A program made the position numbers and the translations under genes. From Oscillospiraceae bacterium (GTDB lineage Bacteria > Bacillota > Clostridia > Oscillospirales > Acutalibacteraceae): a stretch of 46,344 bases of DNA. Shown here one piece after another: positions 1 through 8,486 of this stretch (position 1 is its first letter; the number at the start of each line of letters is the position of its first letter). The DNA is taken from the NCBI GenBank assembly GCA_015066245.1, contig SVOS01000014.1, positions 1 through 46,344 on the forward strand. Reading direction: 5' to 3'. The notes below the pieces were generated by a model. The model was not told the origin of the DNA and ran no database searches. It saw nothing but the letters and a program-made list of their open reading frames with translations.

Positions 1-750
1 TCTCTTGTAAACCGCATTACAGGCGAGGAGAGATGTATTGTTTCCAATATTGCAGGTACAACCCGCGACAGTATCGACTCTAAGGTTAAAAACGCTCATG
101 GCGAGTTTACTTTTATCGATACCGCAGGTATCAGACGCAAGAGCAGAGTAGACGATGCTATCGAAAAGTACAGCATTATCCGTGCCCAGATGGCAATTGA
201 CAGATGTGACGTCTGTGTTATTATGATTGATGCCGAGGAAGGCCCCACAGAGCAGGATACCAAAATTGCAGGTATGGCTCATGAGGCAGGTAAGGGATGC
301 ATAATCGCAGTGAATAAATGGGATGCTATCGAAAAAGATGATAAAACTATGAACGAGTTCAGAAAGAATCTTGATGTAGAATTTGGTTTTATGTCTTATG
401 CTCCTACAATTTTCATTTCTGCAAAAACAGGTCAGCGTTTAGACCGTCTTTTTGAGCTTATCAAATATGTTGCAAATACAAACGCAATGCGTATAAAGAC
501 AGGTATTTTAAATGAGCTTTTGGCTGAGGCAACCACTCGTGTTCAGCCTCCTACCGATAAAGGCAGAAGACTTAAGATTTACTATGCAACACAGCCTTCT
601 ACAAAACCTCCTACCTTTGTATTCTTCTGCAATAACGCCCAGCTTTTCCATTTTTCTTATCAGCGTTATTTAGAAAATCGTATTCGAGAGACCTTTGGCC
701 TTGAGGGTACACCCATAAGAATTATTGTTCGCGAAAGAGGAGATAAATAA
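1..750 (+). CDS. der: GTPase Der (EngA), C-terminal part; gene runs off the left edge
   Basis: Ribosome-assembly GTPase with two GTPase domains in tandem and a KH-like C-terminal domain; it acts in 50S subunit maturation. The reading frame is open from base 1, so the first GTPase domain and the start of the second are missing (249 residues remain of a family length near 440). Visible second-domain motifs are the switch I GTTRDS, the G3 DTAG at 118-129 and the G4 NKWD at 313-324, followed by an SAKTG G5 motif. The remaining ~80 residues fit the KH-like domain. The stop TAA directly abuts the plsY start, so the two genes are probably co-transcribed; der-plsY adjacency is common in Clostridia. 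Confidence 0.95.
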   Translation, partial: SLVNRITGEERCIVSNIAGTTRDSIDSKVKNAHGEFTFIDTAGIRRKSRVDDAIEKYSIIRAQMAIDRCDVCVIMIDAEEGPTEQDTKIAGMAHEAGKGCIIAVNKWDAIEKDDKTMNEFRKNLDVEFGFMSYAPTIFISAKTGQRLDRLFELIKYVANTNAMRIKTGILNELLAEATTRVQPPTDKGRRLKIYYATQPSTKPPTFVFFCNNAQLFHFSYQRYLENRIRETFGLEGTPIRIIVRERGDK

Positions 751-1491
751 ATGAATACCTTTACTTTTTATCTTCAGAATTATTGGTGGTGCCTTTTATT
801 ACTTGCAGTATTTGCATATCTTCTGGGCAGCGTCAATTTTGCCGTTGTATTTACACGTGTTGTAAAAAAGCAGGATATCAGAACTCTCGGTTCTGGTAAT
901 GCGGGCTTTACAAATGTGCTCAGATGTGTCGGTGTTGTTCCTGCGGTTATGACCTTTGTGTTTGACTTTTTGAAAGCAATCATTTCTGTGCTCGCAGCAA
1001 GACTTCTGATTACATTCCTGCCTGTGGCAGGTGTAGCAGATGGCTCATCAATGAAGACAGAGTTTATGTACTACACAATGCTTCTGGCAGGCCTTTGTTG
1101 TGTAATCGGCCATAGTTTTCCGATATTCTTTAATTTTAAGGGCGGAAAAGGTGTAGTTACTGTTGCTGCTATGCTTGCAGTGGTTGATTGGAGACTTTTC
1201 CTTATGGTGCTGGGAACATTCCTTATTGTGTTTGTTATCAGCCGTATTATTTCCTTAAGCTCTATCATAGCAGGTATCTTTATGGGTCCATGGGGTTTTG
1301 TAGTTACTTATTTCTTTATGTATAAGCCTTCTCTTGATACTTTGGACCCTCATAACTTTGTATTTGTAATTGTTACAACTTTCCTTGTTTTTATTATCGG
1401 TTTGTTTGCAATTATCAAGCACAAAGAAAACATCAAGAGAATTTTAAAAGGCGAAGAAAAGAAAATCAAAGCCAAGAAAAAAGAAGCATAA
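751..1491 (+). CDS. plsY: Acyl-phosphate:glycerol-3-phosphate acyltransferase PlsY
   Basis: Membrane enzyme that transfers an acyl group from acyl-phosphate to glycerol-3-phosphate, the first acylation in phospholipid synthesis. The 246-residue protein is very hydrophobic with several membrane segments. It carries the family motifs GSGNAGFTN (residues 47-55) and GHSFPIFFNFKGGKG (120-134), matching the GSGNxGxTN and GHxFPxxxxFKGGKG signatures of phosphate/acyl-phosphate binding. It ends in a lysine-rich cytoplasmic tail and is slightly longer than typical (~200-220 aa). The start ATG follows the der stop codon with no gap, and a GAGGAG ribosome site lies inside the end of der. A hairpin terminator follows. 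Confidence 0.95.
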   Translation: MNTFTFYLQNYWWCLLLLAVFAYLLGSVNFAVVFTRVVKKQDIRTLGSGNAGFTNVLRCVGVVPAVMTFVFDFLKAIISVLAARLLITFLPVAGVADGSSMKTEFMYYTMLLAGLCCVIGHSFPIFFNFKGGKGVVTVAAMLAVVDWRLFLMVLGTFLIVFVISRIISLSSIIAGIFMGPWGFVVTYFFMYKPSLDTLDPHNFVFVIVTTFLVFIIGLFAIIKHKENIKRILKGEEKKIKAKKKEA

Positions 1492-1500
1492 TGAAAAAGA

Positions 1501-1536
1501 GAGGAAGTCTTAGAGAAAAGGCTTCCTTTTGTTTTG
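1501..1536 (+). terminator. Probable terminator after plsY
   Basis: The arms AGGAAG (1502-1507) and CTTCCT (1522-1527) pair around a purine-rich loop and are followed by a T-rich run (CTTTTGTTTTG). The stem is short, so strength is uncertain. Confidence 0.55.
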
Positions 1537-1561
1537 TATAAAATCAGATTAAATGCTTGAA

Positions 1562-1590
1562 TTGGTTATTTCTTTGTAGTAAAATATAGT
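1562..1590 (+). promoter_or_regulatory. Candidate sigma-A promoter for the HIT-PRT-comEC genes
   Basis: TTGGTT (1562-1567) and TATAGT (1585-1590) are separated by 17 bases, about 33 bases upstream of the HIT gene and downstream of the plsY terminator. Position and spacing are good; the -35 box is imperfect. Confidence 0.5.
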
Positions 1591-1622
1591 TAATAACTTT
1601 GAGTTTACAGGAGAAATGAAAT

Positions 1623-1964
1623 ATGGACTGTATTTTTTGTAAAATAGTAGCAGGGGAAATTCCTTCAAATAAGGTTTATGAGGACGAGAAAATCCTTGTT
1701 TTCAAGGATATCAATCCTTGTGCACCTGTGCATAATGTAATTATTCCAAAAGAGCACATCTTAAGCTGTGCTGACGATATTACTGAAGATAATGTTGACA
1801 TTATCGCATACATCTTCACAAAGATCCCTCATATTGCTAAGCTTTCAGGTCTTGAGGATGGCTACAGAATCGTAAACAACTGCGGCGAAAACGGTGCTCA
1901 GACTGTTAAGCACATTCACTTCCACCTTATCGGCGGCGAGAAACTTTCTGAGAAGCTTAACTGA
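1623..1964 (+). CDS. HIT family (Hint-like) nucleotide-binding protein
   Basis: Small histidine-triad hydrolase or transferase of the HINT branch, which typically cleaves nucleoside phosphoramidates or AMP-lysine; the physiological substrate in Clostridia is not settled. The 113-residue length is standard. The family signature HIHFH is at residues 97-101, and N-terminal Cys3 and Cys6 of CIFCKI resemble the zinc-binding pair of many HIT proteins. AGGAG at 1609-1613 supports the start. The gene lies 12 bases before a phosphoribosyltransferase gene, suggesting one transcript with a nucleotide-metabolism flavour. Confidence 0.9.
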   Translation: MDCIFCKIVAGEIPSNKVYEDEKILVFKDINPCAPVHNVIIPKEHILSCADDITEDNVDIIAYIFTKIPHIAKLSGLEDGYRIVNNCGENGAQTVKHIHFHLIGGEKLSEKLN

Positions 1965-1976
1965 GGTGACAAGGGT

Positions 1977-2513
1977 ATGAGTACTTATAAAATGACGATT
2001 GCAGGGGTTGAGCGTGAGCTTGAGATGTTCGAGGTTAATGAGCATCTTGATATTGCGGCTTTTATCCTTTTCAATGACGTTGAAATCACCGAGAAAAGTG
2101 CCGAGGCACTTCTCAAAATCTGTCCTGAGCATGATGTTGTGCTTACTGCCGAGGCTAAGAGTATTTCTCTTGCTTATGAGTTTGCACGAATAGGCTGCAG
2201 AAAGTTTATTGTGGCAAGAAAAGGACTTAAGGTCTATATGCGTAACCCCATTAGCGTTTCGGTGACATCTATCACTACTAAAAACCAGCAGACTCTCCAC
2301 CTTGGCGAAAGCGAAGTTAAGGAGCTTAAGGGCAAGAGAGTTCTTATTTTAGATGATGTTATTTCCACAGGCGAAAGCTTAAAGGCGCTTGAGGAGCTTG
2401 CTGAGAAATGCGGCGCCAATGTTGTTGGCAAGGCTGCAGTTCTTGCAGAGGGTGATGCCGCAGACAGAGACGATATTATTTTCCTTGAAAAACTTCCTTT
2501 ATTTTTTAAATAA
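1977..2513 (+). CDS. Phosphoribosyltransferase family protein (Apt/purine PRT-like)
   Basis: Type I phosphoribosyltransferase of 178 residues. The PRPP-binding signature VLILDDVISTGES is at residues 122-134, with the two acidic residues and the TG loop intact. This class joins a purine or pyrimidine base to PRPP for salvage. The N-terminal region differs from canonical bacterial Apt, and the substrate cannot be decided from sequence; adenine or xanthine/hypoxanthine are plausible. It sits between a HIT nucleotide hydrolase gene and comEC, 12 and 15 bases from each, so the three look like one transcription unit. Confidence 0.8.
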   Translation: MSTYKMTIAGVERELEMFEVNEHLDIAAFILFNDVEITEKSAEALLKICPEHDVVLTAEAKSISLAYEFARIGCRKFIVARKGLKVYMRNPISVSVTSITTKNQQTLHLGESEVKELKGKRVLILDDVISTGESLKALEELAEKCGANVVGKAAVLAEGDAADRDDIIFLEKLPLFFK

Positions 2514-2528
2514 GAAGGCTTGATTTAA

Positions 2529-4727
2529 ATGAAAAGACCGTTAGCACTTATAGGTTTGACTCTTATAGTTGTGCTGGCGGTCTGTTTTTATCTGGGAAAC
2601 ACCGCGAGCCTTGTGATGATAATTCTTGCAGTCTTAGGTATAGCGGTGAGCTTATTTATTAAAAAACTCAGAAAAGTAAAAACCTTTACTGTGTTCTTTT
2701 CGGTAGTGTTTATCGGTGTTACTTTGTTTTCGGTATATACAAATTTTCATGTACAACCCATTGTCCAAAAGTACAGTGACAAAGAGCACAGTATCGTGGC
2801 TACCATTGATGACGAAGGCGTTTATGAGAATGGTGTTTATTTCTATAGTGTAACAGGTGAGCTTATAGATAACGAAAAAGCAGATGTAAAAATATCTTTA
2901 TGCTCAGAAGAAGCCATTGTTTGTGAAATAGGTGACAAGATTTCTTTTAAAAGTATGGTAAATAAAGCCAACTACAGCGGTTCTCTTGCTGACAGAGAGT
3001 ATTTGTCTGTTAATATTTATGAAAATGAGGAAATTGAAATCATACCTTCCGATTCATGGAATCTGTATGGGGAAATTGTGAGCCTTAGAGATAAGCTGAG
3101 GTCGTCTTTGTATCTTGAACTTGACTATGATAATGCCGCTTTTGCATCAGCAATATTGTTGGGCGATGATACAGGCTTCAGCGATGAGACTGTCATAAGC
3201 TTAAGACGTGCAGGTCTGACTCATATTGTGGTGGTTTCGGGGCTTCATCTTTCAATAATTACAATGCTTTATAATCGCTTTTTCGGAAAATTCATCAGGA
3301 ATAAATACATAAATTCAGTTATTACCGTGTTTATTGTTTTGTTTTTCTTGTGTCTGACGGGATTTGGCAAGTCCTCAATCCGTGCCGCGATTATGCTGTT
3401 TGTGTTGATTGCCGGGCGAGTTTTCAACCGCATAAGTGACTCTGTCAATTCCTTAGGTTTGGCAGCACTTATTCTTTGTGTGCCTAATCCTTACATTGTA
3501 GGGGACATAGGTGTTCTGCTTTCTTTTTCGGATACTTTTGGAATTACTGCTTTTGGTATGAGGTGCGAAAAATTCCTCAAAGAAAAGCTTTGCATAAAAG
3601 ACCCGCAAAAGAGAATAACCAAAGTTATAAATAAAGTTATCCGTTATTTTATAGCTCTGTTTTCCTGCAGCTTTACCGCGATCCTTGCCACCTTGCCTAT
3701 TGTGCTTGTTTTCTTCGGAAAAGTTTCTTTGGTTCAGCTTATATCAAATCTGATTGTTTTACCTACAATTCAGTTTTTCATAATACTTACGGTGTTGTGT
3801 CTATGCTTTCATTTTATTCCTTTCTTAGGTATGGTTGGGGATATTGTTGCATTTGTGACAGATATGTTGGGCAGGTTTATTCTTGGTACGGCTGATGTTA
3901 TGGCGTCACTGCCCTTTGCTTATATTAGTGCAGGATATAAATTTGTTGTGGTCTGGGTTATTGTCTATGTTCTGATATTTGCTGTTGCATATAATATCCG
4001 CAAACACGGCAAAGGACTTAATATTATTTGCTTAGTGGTGTCGTTCTCTTTGCTGGTGTTCGGTATGGCAGGACACACTGTTCTCAGCAGTAACACACTG
4101 AGTCTGCATATTTTCCCCTCATACAATGGATATGGCATACTCCTAAGTAAAGAAAGCGGAAATATCCTCATAAGCTGCACAAAAGACAAATTTACATATT
4201 CGAGAATCAACCAAACTCTCGAGGGGATGTATTCTCATAATCAGCTTATGGTGGTATCATCTTCGGATAATAACGCAGAAGATAAAGCAGAAATAATACT
4301 TGATAAGTTTGACTATGACCGTGTTTTGGTGTATGATAACGATGTAGGTTTTATGGATATAAATTCAGAGCCCACACTGAATAAGACGGATAAACCCATC
4401 ACCACCTTCAGCGAGAATCACTGGGGTTGTGTGGATTTATATATGCTCTGTGTCGATGAATCAGTGTATACCTATTTTTGTTATGGAGAGAAAGATGTCT
4501 TGTGTCTGCCATCTTCGGGAGATATAAACACAATTCCGTCCCAATGGCTTAGTCCGGACATTCTTGTTACCACAGGACTTGTTGATAATATGGACAAGCT
4601 TGAATTTGAAACTCTTGTTGTAAATGGAAAATCTCTTGATAAGAGTAGCGTTATTGATTATTTCAGCGACAGAAAATTCGAGACTCATACGGTTGATGAT
4701 ACTATAATATTGGATATTGCAGGTTGA
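2529..4727 (+). CDS. comEC: ComEC/Rec2-type DNA-uptake channel protein with a degenerate C-terminal domain
   Basis: Polytopic membrane protein of 732 residues in the ComEC/Rec2 family, the channel through which single-stranded DNA enters competent cells. Two or three membrane segments and an OB-like extracellular region (about 80-175) precede the competence core, whose signature THIVVVSGLHLS lies near 231-242, followed by many hydrophobic helices up to about 520. The final ~200 residues occupy the place of the metallo-beta-lactamase nuclease domain, but no HxHxDH motif is visible there, so a canonical metal nuclease site appears to be absent. comEC-holA adjacency is typical of Firmicutes. Other competence genes are not in the window, so function in transformation is inferred. 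Confidence 0.85.
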   Translation: MKRPLALIGLTLIVVLAVCFYLGNTASLVMIILAVLGIAVSLFIKKLRKVKTFTVFFSVVFIGVTLFSVYTNFHVQPIVQKYSDKEHSIVATIDDEGVYENGVYFYSVTGELIDNEKADVKISLCSEEAIVCEIGDKISFKSMVNKANYSGSLADREYLSVNIYENEEIEIIPSDSWNLYGEIVSLRDKLRSSLYLELDYDNAAFASAILLGDDTGFSDETVISLRRAGLTHIVVVSGLHLSIITMLYNRFFGKFIRNKYINSVITVFIVLFFLCLTGFGKSSIRAAIMLFVLIAGRVFNRISDSVNSLGLAALILCVPNPYIVGDIGVLLSFSDTFGITAFGMRCEKFLKEKLCIKDPQKRITKVINKVIRYFIALFSCSFTAILATLPIVLVFFGKVSLVQLISNLIVLPTIQFFIILTVLCLCFHFIPFLGMVGDIVAFVTDMLGRFILGTADVMASLPFAYISAGYKFVVVWVIVYVLIFAVAYNIRKHGKGLNIICLVVSFSLLVFGMAGHTVLSSNTLSLHIFPSYNGYGILLSKESGNILISCTKDKFTYSRINQTLEGMYSHNQLMVVSSSDNNAEDKAEIILDKFDYDRVLVYDNDVGFMDINSEPTLNKTDKPITTFSENHWGCVDLYMLCVDESVYTYFCYGEKDVLCLPSSGDINTIPSQWLSPDILVTTGLVDNMDKLEFETLVVNGKSLDKSSVIDYFSDRKFETHTVDDTIILDIAG

Positions 4728-4731
4728 AACT

Positions 4732-5802
4732 ATGGCATATTTGGATGAAAAAAGCCTTAAAGGGCATATTACTTCAAAAAAATATAATAATATATATATG
4801 GTTTTCGGTGACGAAAAGTACCTTATCAAGCACTACACAGCCTTGCTCGTAAAGAAAATTGCAGGCGAGGTTCCCGATGAGTTTGCTTTTCATGAATTTA
4901 CGAAAGAGTTTGAGATGCAGAGCCTTAACATAGCGGTTTCGGCTGTTCCTTTTATGGCACAGTTCAACTGTGTGGTTGTTTATGATTTGGACGTCAATAA
5001 ATTGGACGAAGCTGATTATGAAGCACTCAAAACTATTTTGTCCTCAGTACCCGATACAACTGCGTTGATTTTTTCTATGCCTACTCTGGATACTTCGCAG
5101 AAAAATTCAGATAATAACAAAAACAAGTTCAAATCATTTTGCAACTTGTTGGTGAAATTAAAAGCCGATGTATACGAGATAAATCAGCGTGATGCTGTGG
5201 CTCTGGAGCATCAACTGGCAAAATGGGCGGATAAATCAGGCAAAAAGCTGAGCCTGCCAACAGCCAGCAAGATTATCTTTTACTGCGGCACAAATCTTCA
5301 GGTCCTCAAAAACGAGCTGGACAAGCTTATTGCGTACACAGGGGACAGAGAAGAAATCGTAGTTGAAGATGTAGAAAAAGTGGTTGTCAAAAAGCTTGAG
5401 GCAAGGATTTTTGATTTGATGGATTATGTGATTTTAGGTAATCTTGAAAAAGCATACGCCATGCTTCACAAGCTTTTCGAGCTGAAAGAAGAGCCCAGAA
5501 CTGTAGTAAGACTATTAGGCATGTCTTATATTGATATTTACAGAGCCCGTGTAACCACCGAGAGCGGTGGCGACATGAAGGAAACCGCCGAGTTTTTTAA
5601 ATACGGAGCCCGTTCCTGGGTACTTTCCAAAATCAGAACCAAGGCTGAAAGACTTTCTACCAATGCCATCCGTGAAAGTATGACGGAAATTCTTGAGCTT
5701 AGCGCAAGGCTTAACACCGTTACTCTCAACGAAGAAGCAGAGGTTCAAAAGCTTATTGCAAAGCTTCTGCTTATTGCCAACAAGGAGCGACAGTATGCTT
5801 GA
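4732..5802 (+). CDS. holA: DNA polymerase III subunit delta
   Basis: Clamp-loader delta subunit that opens the sliding clamp for loading on DNA. The 356-residue protein has the expected size and family features: an N-terminal YMVFGDEKYLIKHY element, a central ADKSGKKLSL region and a C-terminal helical collar domain rich in KLEARIFDLMD-like helices. An in-frame TTG exists at 4717, but the ATG at 4732 is better placed behind AGG (4721-4723) and is chosen here. It is 4 bases downstream of comEC and overlaps the next gene by 8 bases, so translation is probably coupled. Confidence 0.9.
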   Translation: MAYLDEKSLKGHITSKKYNNIYMVFGDEKYLIKHYTALLVKKIAGEVPDEFAFHEFTKEFEMQSLNIAVSAVPFMAQFNCVVVYDLDVNKLDEADYEALKTILSSVPDTTALIFSMPTLDTSQKNSDNNKNKFKSFCNLLVKLKADVYEINQRDAVALEHQLAKWADKSGKKLSLPTASKIIFYCGTNLQVLKNELDKLIAYTGDREEIVVEDVEKVVVKKLEARIFDLMDYVILGNLEKAYAMLHKLFELKEEPRTVVRLLGMSYIDIYRARVTTESGGDMKETAEFFKYGARSWVLSKIRTKAERLSTNAIRESMTEILELSARLNTVTLNEEAEVQKLIAKLLLIANKERQYA

Positions 5803-6391
5803 GCTTAAGGAAACCATAGTTGTTGAGGGTAAATACGACCTTATGAAGCTAAGAGAGTTTATCTCCTCACCCATAATTACTACCGAAGGATTCAGGGTTT
5901 TTGCCGACAAAGAAAAGCAGTTTTTAATCCGCGAGATAGCTCAGAAAAACGGCATAATCCTGATGACAGACCCCGACAGAGCCGGGCAGGTGATACGCTC
6001 TTTTCTCAACGGCATAGCAGACAAAAGCAAAATAAAACAATGCTATGTTCCGCTGATTAAAGGTGTGGAAAAAAGAAAAAATGCTCCCTCAAAAGAAGGG
6101 TTGTTGGGTGTTGAGGGTTTAAGCGGCGAGGTTATTGCCGATGCACTGAGAAGATGCGGTGCAGAGATTATGGGCGAAGAAAAACCCGAAAAAAAGCAGG
6201 AAATCACTAAAATGGATTTATATGAGCTGGGGCTTTCAGGCAGAGAAAATTCTGCAAAAATCCGCGAAAGTCTACTCGAGAGTTTAGGCTTGCCCACATA
6301 CTTGTCGGCAAATGCTATGCTCTGTGCAATAAATTGTTTGTATAAAAAGCACGAAATAGTTGACAAACTCAAAGAATTGAGTTATAATTAA
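5795..6391 (+). CDS. Toprim-domain protein, ribonuclease M5-like (RnmV/DUF4093)
   Basis: RNase M5-type protein of 198 residues. Family members mature the ends of 5S rRNA with a Toprim catalytic fold. The Toprim glutamate motif VVEGK is at residues 9-13 and the DxD motif TDPDRAG at 58-64; the C-terminal half resembles the DUF4093 region found in RnmV proteins. The ATG at 5795 is chosen because AAGGAGCG lies just upstream (5782-5789) and the protein then begins at the Toprim domain; longer in-frame starts reach into holA and lack a ribosome site. It overlaps holA by 8 bases. A consensus promoter for the next gene lies inside its last codons. Confidence 0.8.
   Translation: MLELKETIVVEGKYDLMKLREFISSPIITTEGFRVFADKEKQFLIREIAQKNGIILMTDPDRAGQVIRSFLNGIADKSKIKQCYVPLIKGVEKRKNAPSKEGLLGVEGLSGEVIADALRRCGAEIMGEEKPEKKQEITKMDLYELGLSGRENSAKIRESLLESLGLPTYLSANAMLCAINCLYKKHEIVDKLKELSYN
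6360..6388 (+). promoter_or_regulatory. Consensus sigma-A promoter for rubrerythrin
   Basis: TTGACA (6360-6365) and TATAAT (6383-6388) are separated by exactly 17 bases, a full match to both consensus boxes. It lies within the 3' end of the RNase M5-like gene and points at the rubrerythrin gene about 60 bases downstream. Confidence 0.85.
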
Positions 6392-6400
6392 ATCACACTA

Positions 6401-6421
6401 AATCAGTAATGATTACTAATT
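6401..6421. promoter_or_regulatory. Fur/PerR-like palindrome in the rubrerythrin leader
   Basis: AGTAAT-G-ATTACT (6405-6417) is a perfect inverted repeat around one central base, with further partial symmetry outside (AAT/ATT). Its core TAATnATTA is shared with Fur-family (Fur/PerR) boxes. It lies 17-29 bases downstream of the -10 box, where a bound repressor would block transcription. PerR control of rubrerythrin is known in clostridia; here it is an inference. Confidence 0.5.
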
Positions 6422-6446
6422 TACAAAATAAAAGGAGCTAATACTA

Positions 6447-6983
6447 ATGAAAGATTTAAAAGGCACAAAAACAGAAGCTAACTTAATGGCAGCATTTGCA
6501 GGCGAGAGCCAGGCAAGAAACAAGTACACATACTTTGCTTCCAAGGCAAGAAAAGAAGGCTACAATCAGATTGCTGAGCTTTTCGAGCAGACAGCAAATA
6601 ACGAAAAAGAGCATGCAAAGCTTTGGTTCAAGCACTTAAACGGTATCGGCACAACTGCTGAGAACCTCGAGGCTGCTGCAGACGGTGAGAACTACGAGTG
6701 GACAGATATGTACGCAACATTTGCTAAAGAAGCTAAGGAAGAGGGTTTCGACGCTATTGCAGCTCAGTTTGAGGCTGTTGCAAAGGTTGAGAAGACTCAC
6801 GAGGAAAGATACCGCAAGCTTCTTGAGAACGTTCAGAAGGGTGAAGTGTTCAAGAAAGGCTCTATCGTTATCTGGGAATGCGGCAACTGTGGTCACATCG
6901 TTGTTGGCACAGAAGCTCCCAAGGTATGTCCCGTATGCTTCCATCCCCAGGCATACTTCATGATCAAGGCTGAGAACTATTAA
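6447..6983 (+). CDS. rbr: Rubrerythrin
   Basis: Non-heme iron peroxidase that reduces hydrogen peroxide in anaerobes, taking electrons from reduced rubredoxin or NAD(P)H-dependent partners in the cytoplasm. The 178-residue protein has an N-terminal ferritin-like diiron domain with ligand-type glutamates and histidines (Glu20, the EKEH motif at 53-56, the EKTHEE motif at 115-120). The C-terminal rubredoxin-like domain has CxxC pairs at Cys145/148 and Cys161/164. AAAGGAG precedes the ATG. It is monocistronic, with its own promoter upstream and a strong terminator after it, and the codons are highly optimised, suggesting high expression. Confidence 0.97.
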   Translation: MKDLKGTKTEANLMAAFAGESQARNKYTYFASKARKEGYNQIAELFEQTANNEKEHAKLWFKHLNGIGTTAENLEAAADGENYEWTDMYATFAKEAKEEGFDAIAAQFEAVAKVEKTHEERYRKLLENVQKGEVFKKGSIVIWECGNCGHIVVGTEAPKVCPVCFHPQAYFMIKAENY

Positions 6984-7014
6984 TCTGATAAAAAATTAAT
7001 TATACTCAAAAATA

Positions 7015-7046
7015 CCCCCGACCAATTTGGTCGGGGGTTCGTTTTT
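7015..7046. terminator. Strong terminator between rubrerythrin and the convergent CNNM gene
   Basis: A perfect 10-bp stem CCCCCGACCA (7015-7024) / TGGTCGGGGG (7028-7037) with a 3-base loop is followed by TTCGTTTTT. The CNNM gene converges from the right and its stop codon lies at 7045-7047, so the hairpin may serve both strands. Confidence 0.9.
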
Positions 7047-8310
7047 AATCTTCATCTTTTGCAGGAGTTTCTGTAGCCTTTACATTTACACTGAAAATTC
7101 TGCGGTTTTTAACTTTTATTACCTTAAACTTAAGTCCGTCACGCTCGAATTCTTCTTTTGCTTTGGGAACAGTACCGAAGTTTTCGAATACAAAGCCACC
7201 AACTGTAATACTGTCGGAGTCAATGTCTGAGAGATTTTTGTCGAAAAGAGCCAGCATATCCTCAAGCTCCATATCGCCGCTTACTTTATATTCGGTATCT
7301 GAAATCTTAGTGAATTCCTGCTCTATTTCTTCGTCTTCATCCCATATTTCGCCTACAATTTCCTCTAGCAAATCTTCCATCGTAAGTATGCCCAGAGTAC
7401 CGCCGTATTCATCAGTAACAATGGCAATATGTAGCTTTTTCTTGCGGAAGTTTGCCAGAATTGCTGAAAGCTTCTGAGTTCTGAAAATAAACTCAGGCTT
7501 GATAATCAGCTTTTCAAGGTCAGGTGTTTCGCCGTTGATAATAGCGTCCATATAATCCCAGCTGTGAAGAATACCTACAATATTGTCCACAGTGCCTTTG
7601 TATACGGGGATTCTTGAGAAACGTTGTGTACGGATAATGTTTGTGATATTTTCCTGAGATTCGTCAATATCAATAGATATAACATCTACTCTGGGAGTGA
7701 GGATTTCCTCAGCGGTTTTCTCGTCAAAATCCAGAGCAGAGCGAACCATCAGTGATTCCTGTTCCTCTAAAACGCCTTGCTCCTCAATGCTCTCGACAAT
7801 AATCTTAAGCTCGTCCTCGGTAACGGTTGTGTCATCATGCTTAACTCTGAAAAGCTTAAGTGCAAGTGTTTTGATTTTAGAAAACACAAAAATAAAGGGT
7901 GTAAGCACAACCATGCAAATTTTAAGAATTTTTGCAACTGCCATAGATATAGAGTCGCTTTTTTCTTTGCCGAGACATTTTGGAATGATCTCGCCAAAGG
8001 TAAGAACCAATAATGTAGTTGCACCGGTAGATATAGCTGCACCATAATCACCGAAAAGCTCAAGACAGACAACTGTCGCAAGAGAAGAACATCCTAAATT
8101 TACGATGTTGTTCATAATAAGGATAGCGGTCAATGCCTTATCATAGTTGTTTATGATATAAAGAGCTGTTTTTGCTTTTTTGTTGCCTGCATCCGCATAC
8201 TTTTTTAGCCTTATGTTGCTTGCACATGAAAAAGCAGTTTCAATACAAGAACAAAAAGCTGAAATAGCAATTAAAACAGCAATGATAATCAAATATACTG
8301 TAGTATTCAA
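7045..8310 (-). CDS. CNNM/DUF21-CBS-CorC family membrane protein (HlyC/CorC type)
   Basis: A 421-residue membrane protein of the family long called hemolysin-like, now linked to Mg2+/divalent cation efflux (CNNM, CorC, MpfA). Order of domains: N-terminal DUF21 transmembrane domain (about 1-185), a CBS pair (about 205-330; motifs LTPRVDVISID, FSRIPVY, IVTDEYGGTLGILTMEDLLEEIVGEIWDE), and a C-terminal CorC_HlyC domain ending near 410. The start is a TTG at 8310, supported by GAGGTG 7 bases upstream and no better ATG. It stands alone on the minus strand, divergent from tepA. The transported ion cannot be told from sequence. Confidence 0.9.
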   Translation of the reverse strand: MNTTVYLIIIAVLIAISAFCSCIETAFSCASNIRLKKYADAGNKKAKTALYIINNYDKALTAILIMNNIVNLGCSSLATVVCLELFGDYGAAISTGATTLLVLTFGEIIPKCLGKEKSDSISMAVAKILKICMVVLTPFIFVFSKIKTLALKLFRVKHDDTTVTEDELKIIVESIEEQGVLEEQESLMVRSALDFDEKTAEEILTPRVDVISIDIDESQENITNIIRTQRFSRIPVYKGTVDNIVGILHSWDYMDAIINGETPDLEKLIIKPEFIFRTQKLSAILANFRKKKLHIAIVTDEYGGTLGILTMEDLLEEIVGEIWDEDEEIEQEFTKISDTEYKVSGDMELEDMLALFDKNLSDIDSDSITVGGFVFENFGTVPKAKEEFERDGLKFKVIKVKNRRIFSVNVKATETPAKDED

Positions 8311-8396
8311 ATTTTAGCACCTCTAATATAAAGTAACTACTTAATATTATCATAAATTTCAGAAACAATATTGTAATAAAGAATTATAAAATAAAC

Positions 8397-8425
8397 TTGA
8401 AGAATTAAGGCTAAAATGATATAAT
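8397..8425 (+). promoter_or_regulatory. Sigma-A promoter for tepA
   Basis: TTGAAG (8397-8402), 17-base spacer, TATAAT (8420-8425) preceded by TGA (extended -10). It lies about 60 bases upstream of the tepA start, in the divergent gap with the CNNM gene. No clear partner promoter was found for the minus strand. Confidence 0.75.
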
Positions 8426-8486
8426 AAACAATATATATACATTATCAGCTTTCTAAGTGGAATACTACCCTTTGAGGTGTATTTTT

